DNA of 21,972 nt from Succinatimonas sp. UBA6849 (lineage in GTDB: Bacteria > Pseudomonadota > Gammaproteobacteria > Enterobacterales > Succinivibrionaceae), in contig DKDL01000006.1 in assembly GCA_002449335.1 (NCBI GenBank), forward strand, positions 1-21,972, in the 5' to 3' direction. The notes beneath the pieces were generated by a model. That model searched no databases and was not told where the DNA came from. It saw nothing but the letters and a program-made list of their open reading frames with translations. Positions 21,897-21,972 of the stretch are shown here, piece after piece (the stretch's first letter is position 1; every line of letters begins with the position of its first letter). The translations under genes and the position numbers were made by a program.

Positions 21897-21972
21897 ACTC
21901 AACCTTTTCAGAAAACTTTTATAAAAGAACACTAAACCTGTTGTGATAGAGTAAAAGCTCTTACCTTAGGAT

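Overview
The window reads as chromosomal DNA of a low-GC, fermentative gammaproteobacterium. The E. coli-like YdfG and FocA proteins, a glyU-type tRNA-Gly(CCC), CCA-encoded tRNAs and the AAA-ATPase-like/PD-(D/E)XK gene family all fit, and Succinivibrionaceae (Succinivibrio, Anaerobiospirillum and relatives) is my best guess. That placement is an inference from gene content, not from a marker gene.

Layout. Positions 1-2000 hold two tandem paralogues of the AAA-ATPase-like/PDDEXK_9 family, the first cut by the window edge. Positions 2034-4437 are on the minus strand: ydfG (short-chain dehydrogenase), a MetQ/NlpA-type solute-binding protein that lacks a signal peptide, and a single-domain EamA transporter. 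A 485-bp gap with paired repeats follows. Then comes a tight plus-strand pair, PTS Enzyme I and a divergent four-carbon-acid sugar kinase-like protein, with no HPr gene beside them. Next are a nested inverted-repeat element (7978-8045) and an AlbA_2/Schlafen-type ATP-binding protein gene that is interrupted by one in-frame TAA and carries a 21-bp tandem repeat in its linker.

A tRNA-Gly(CCC) at 9677-9750 and a 409-bp non-coding stretch precede a complete minus-strand type I restriction-modification operon, hsdR-hsdM-hsdS (16402 down to 10160). HsdR begins with a DUF4145/HEPN-like domain. HsdS contains two 156-bp direct repeats. The AlbA_2 remnant, the tRNA and the RM operon together look like an accessory, defence-type segment, although no integrase is visible.

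From 16.6 kb the content returns to housekeeping genes: tolC with its own terminator and extended -10 promoter, four tRNA-Ala genes (three identical UGC copies and one GGC) with two strong promoters, a MarR regulator whose palindromic operator sits in its own promoter spacer and recurs before the following cupin gene, a 533-bp leader region rich in dyads, focA with a textbook terminator, and a minus-strand protein combining a cold-shock-like domain, a zinc ribbon and a C-terminal membrane helix.

The points most worth following are the Enzyme I/degenerate kinase pair, the self-contained MarR/cupin regulon, the interrupted AlbA_2 gene with its adjacent structured DNA, the HEPN-HsdR fusion and the signal-less MetQ-like protein. 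I do not see a clearly unprecedented multi-gene system. The Enzyme I pair is the closest candidate.
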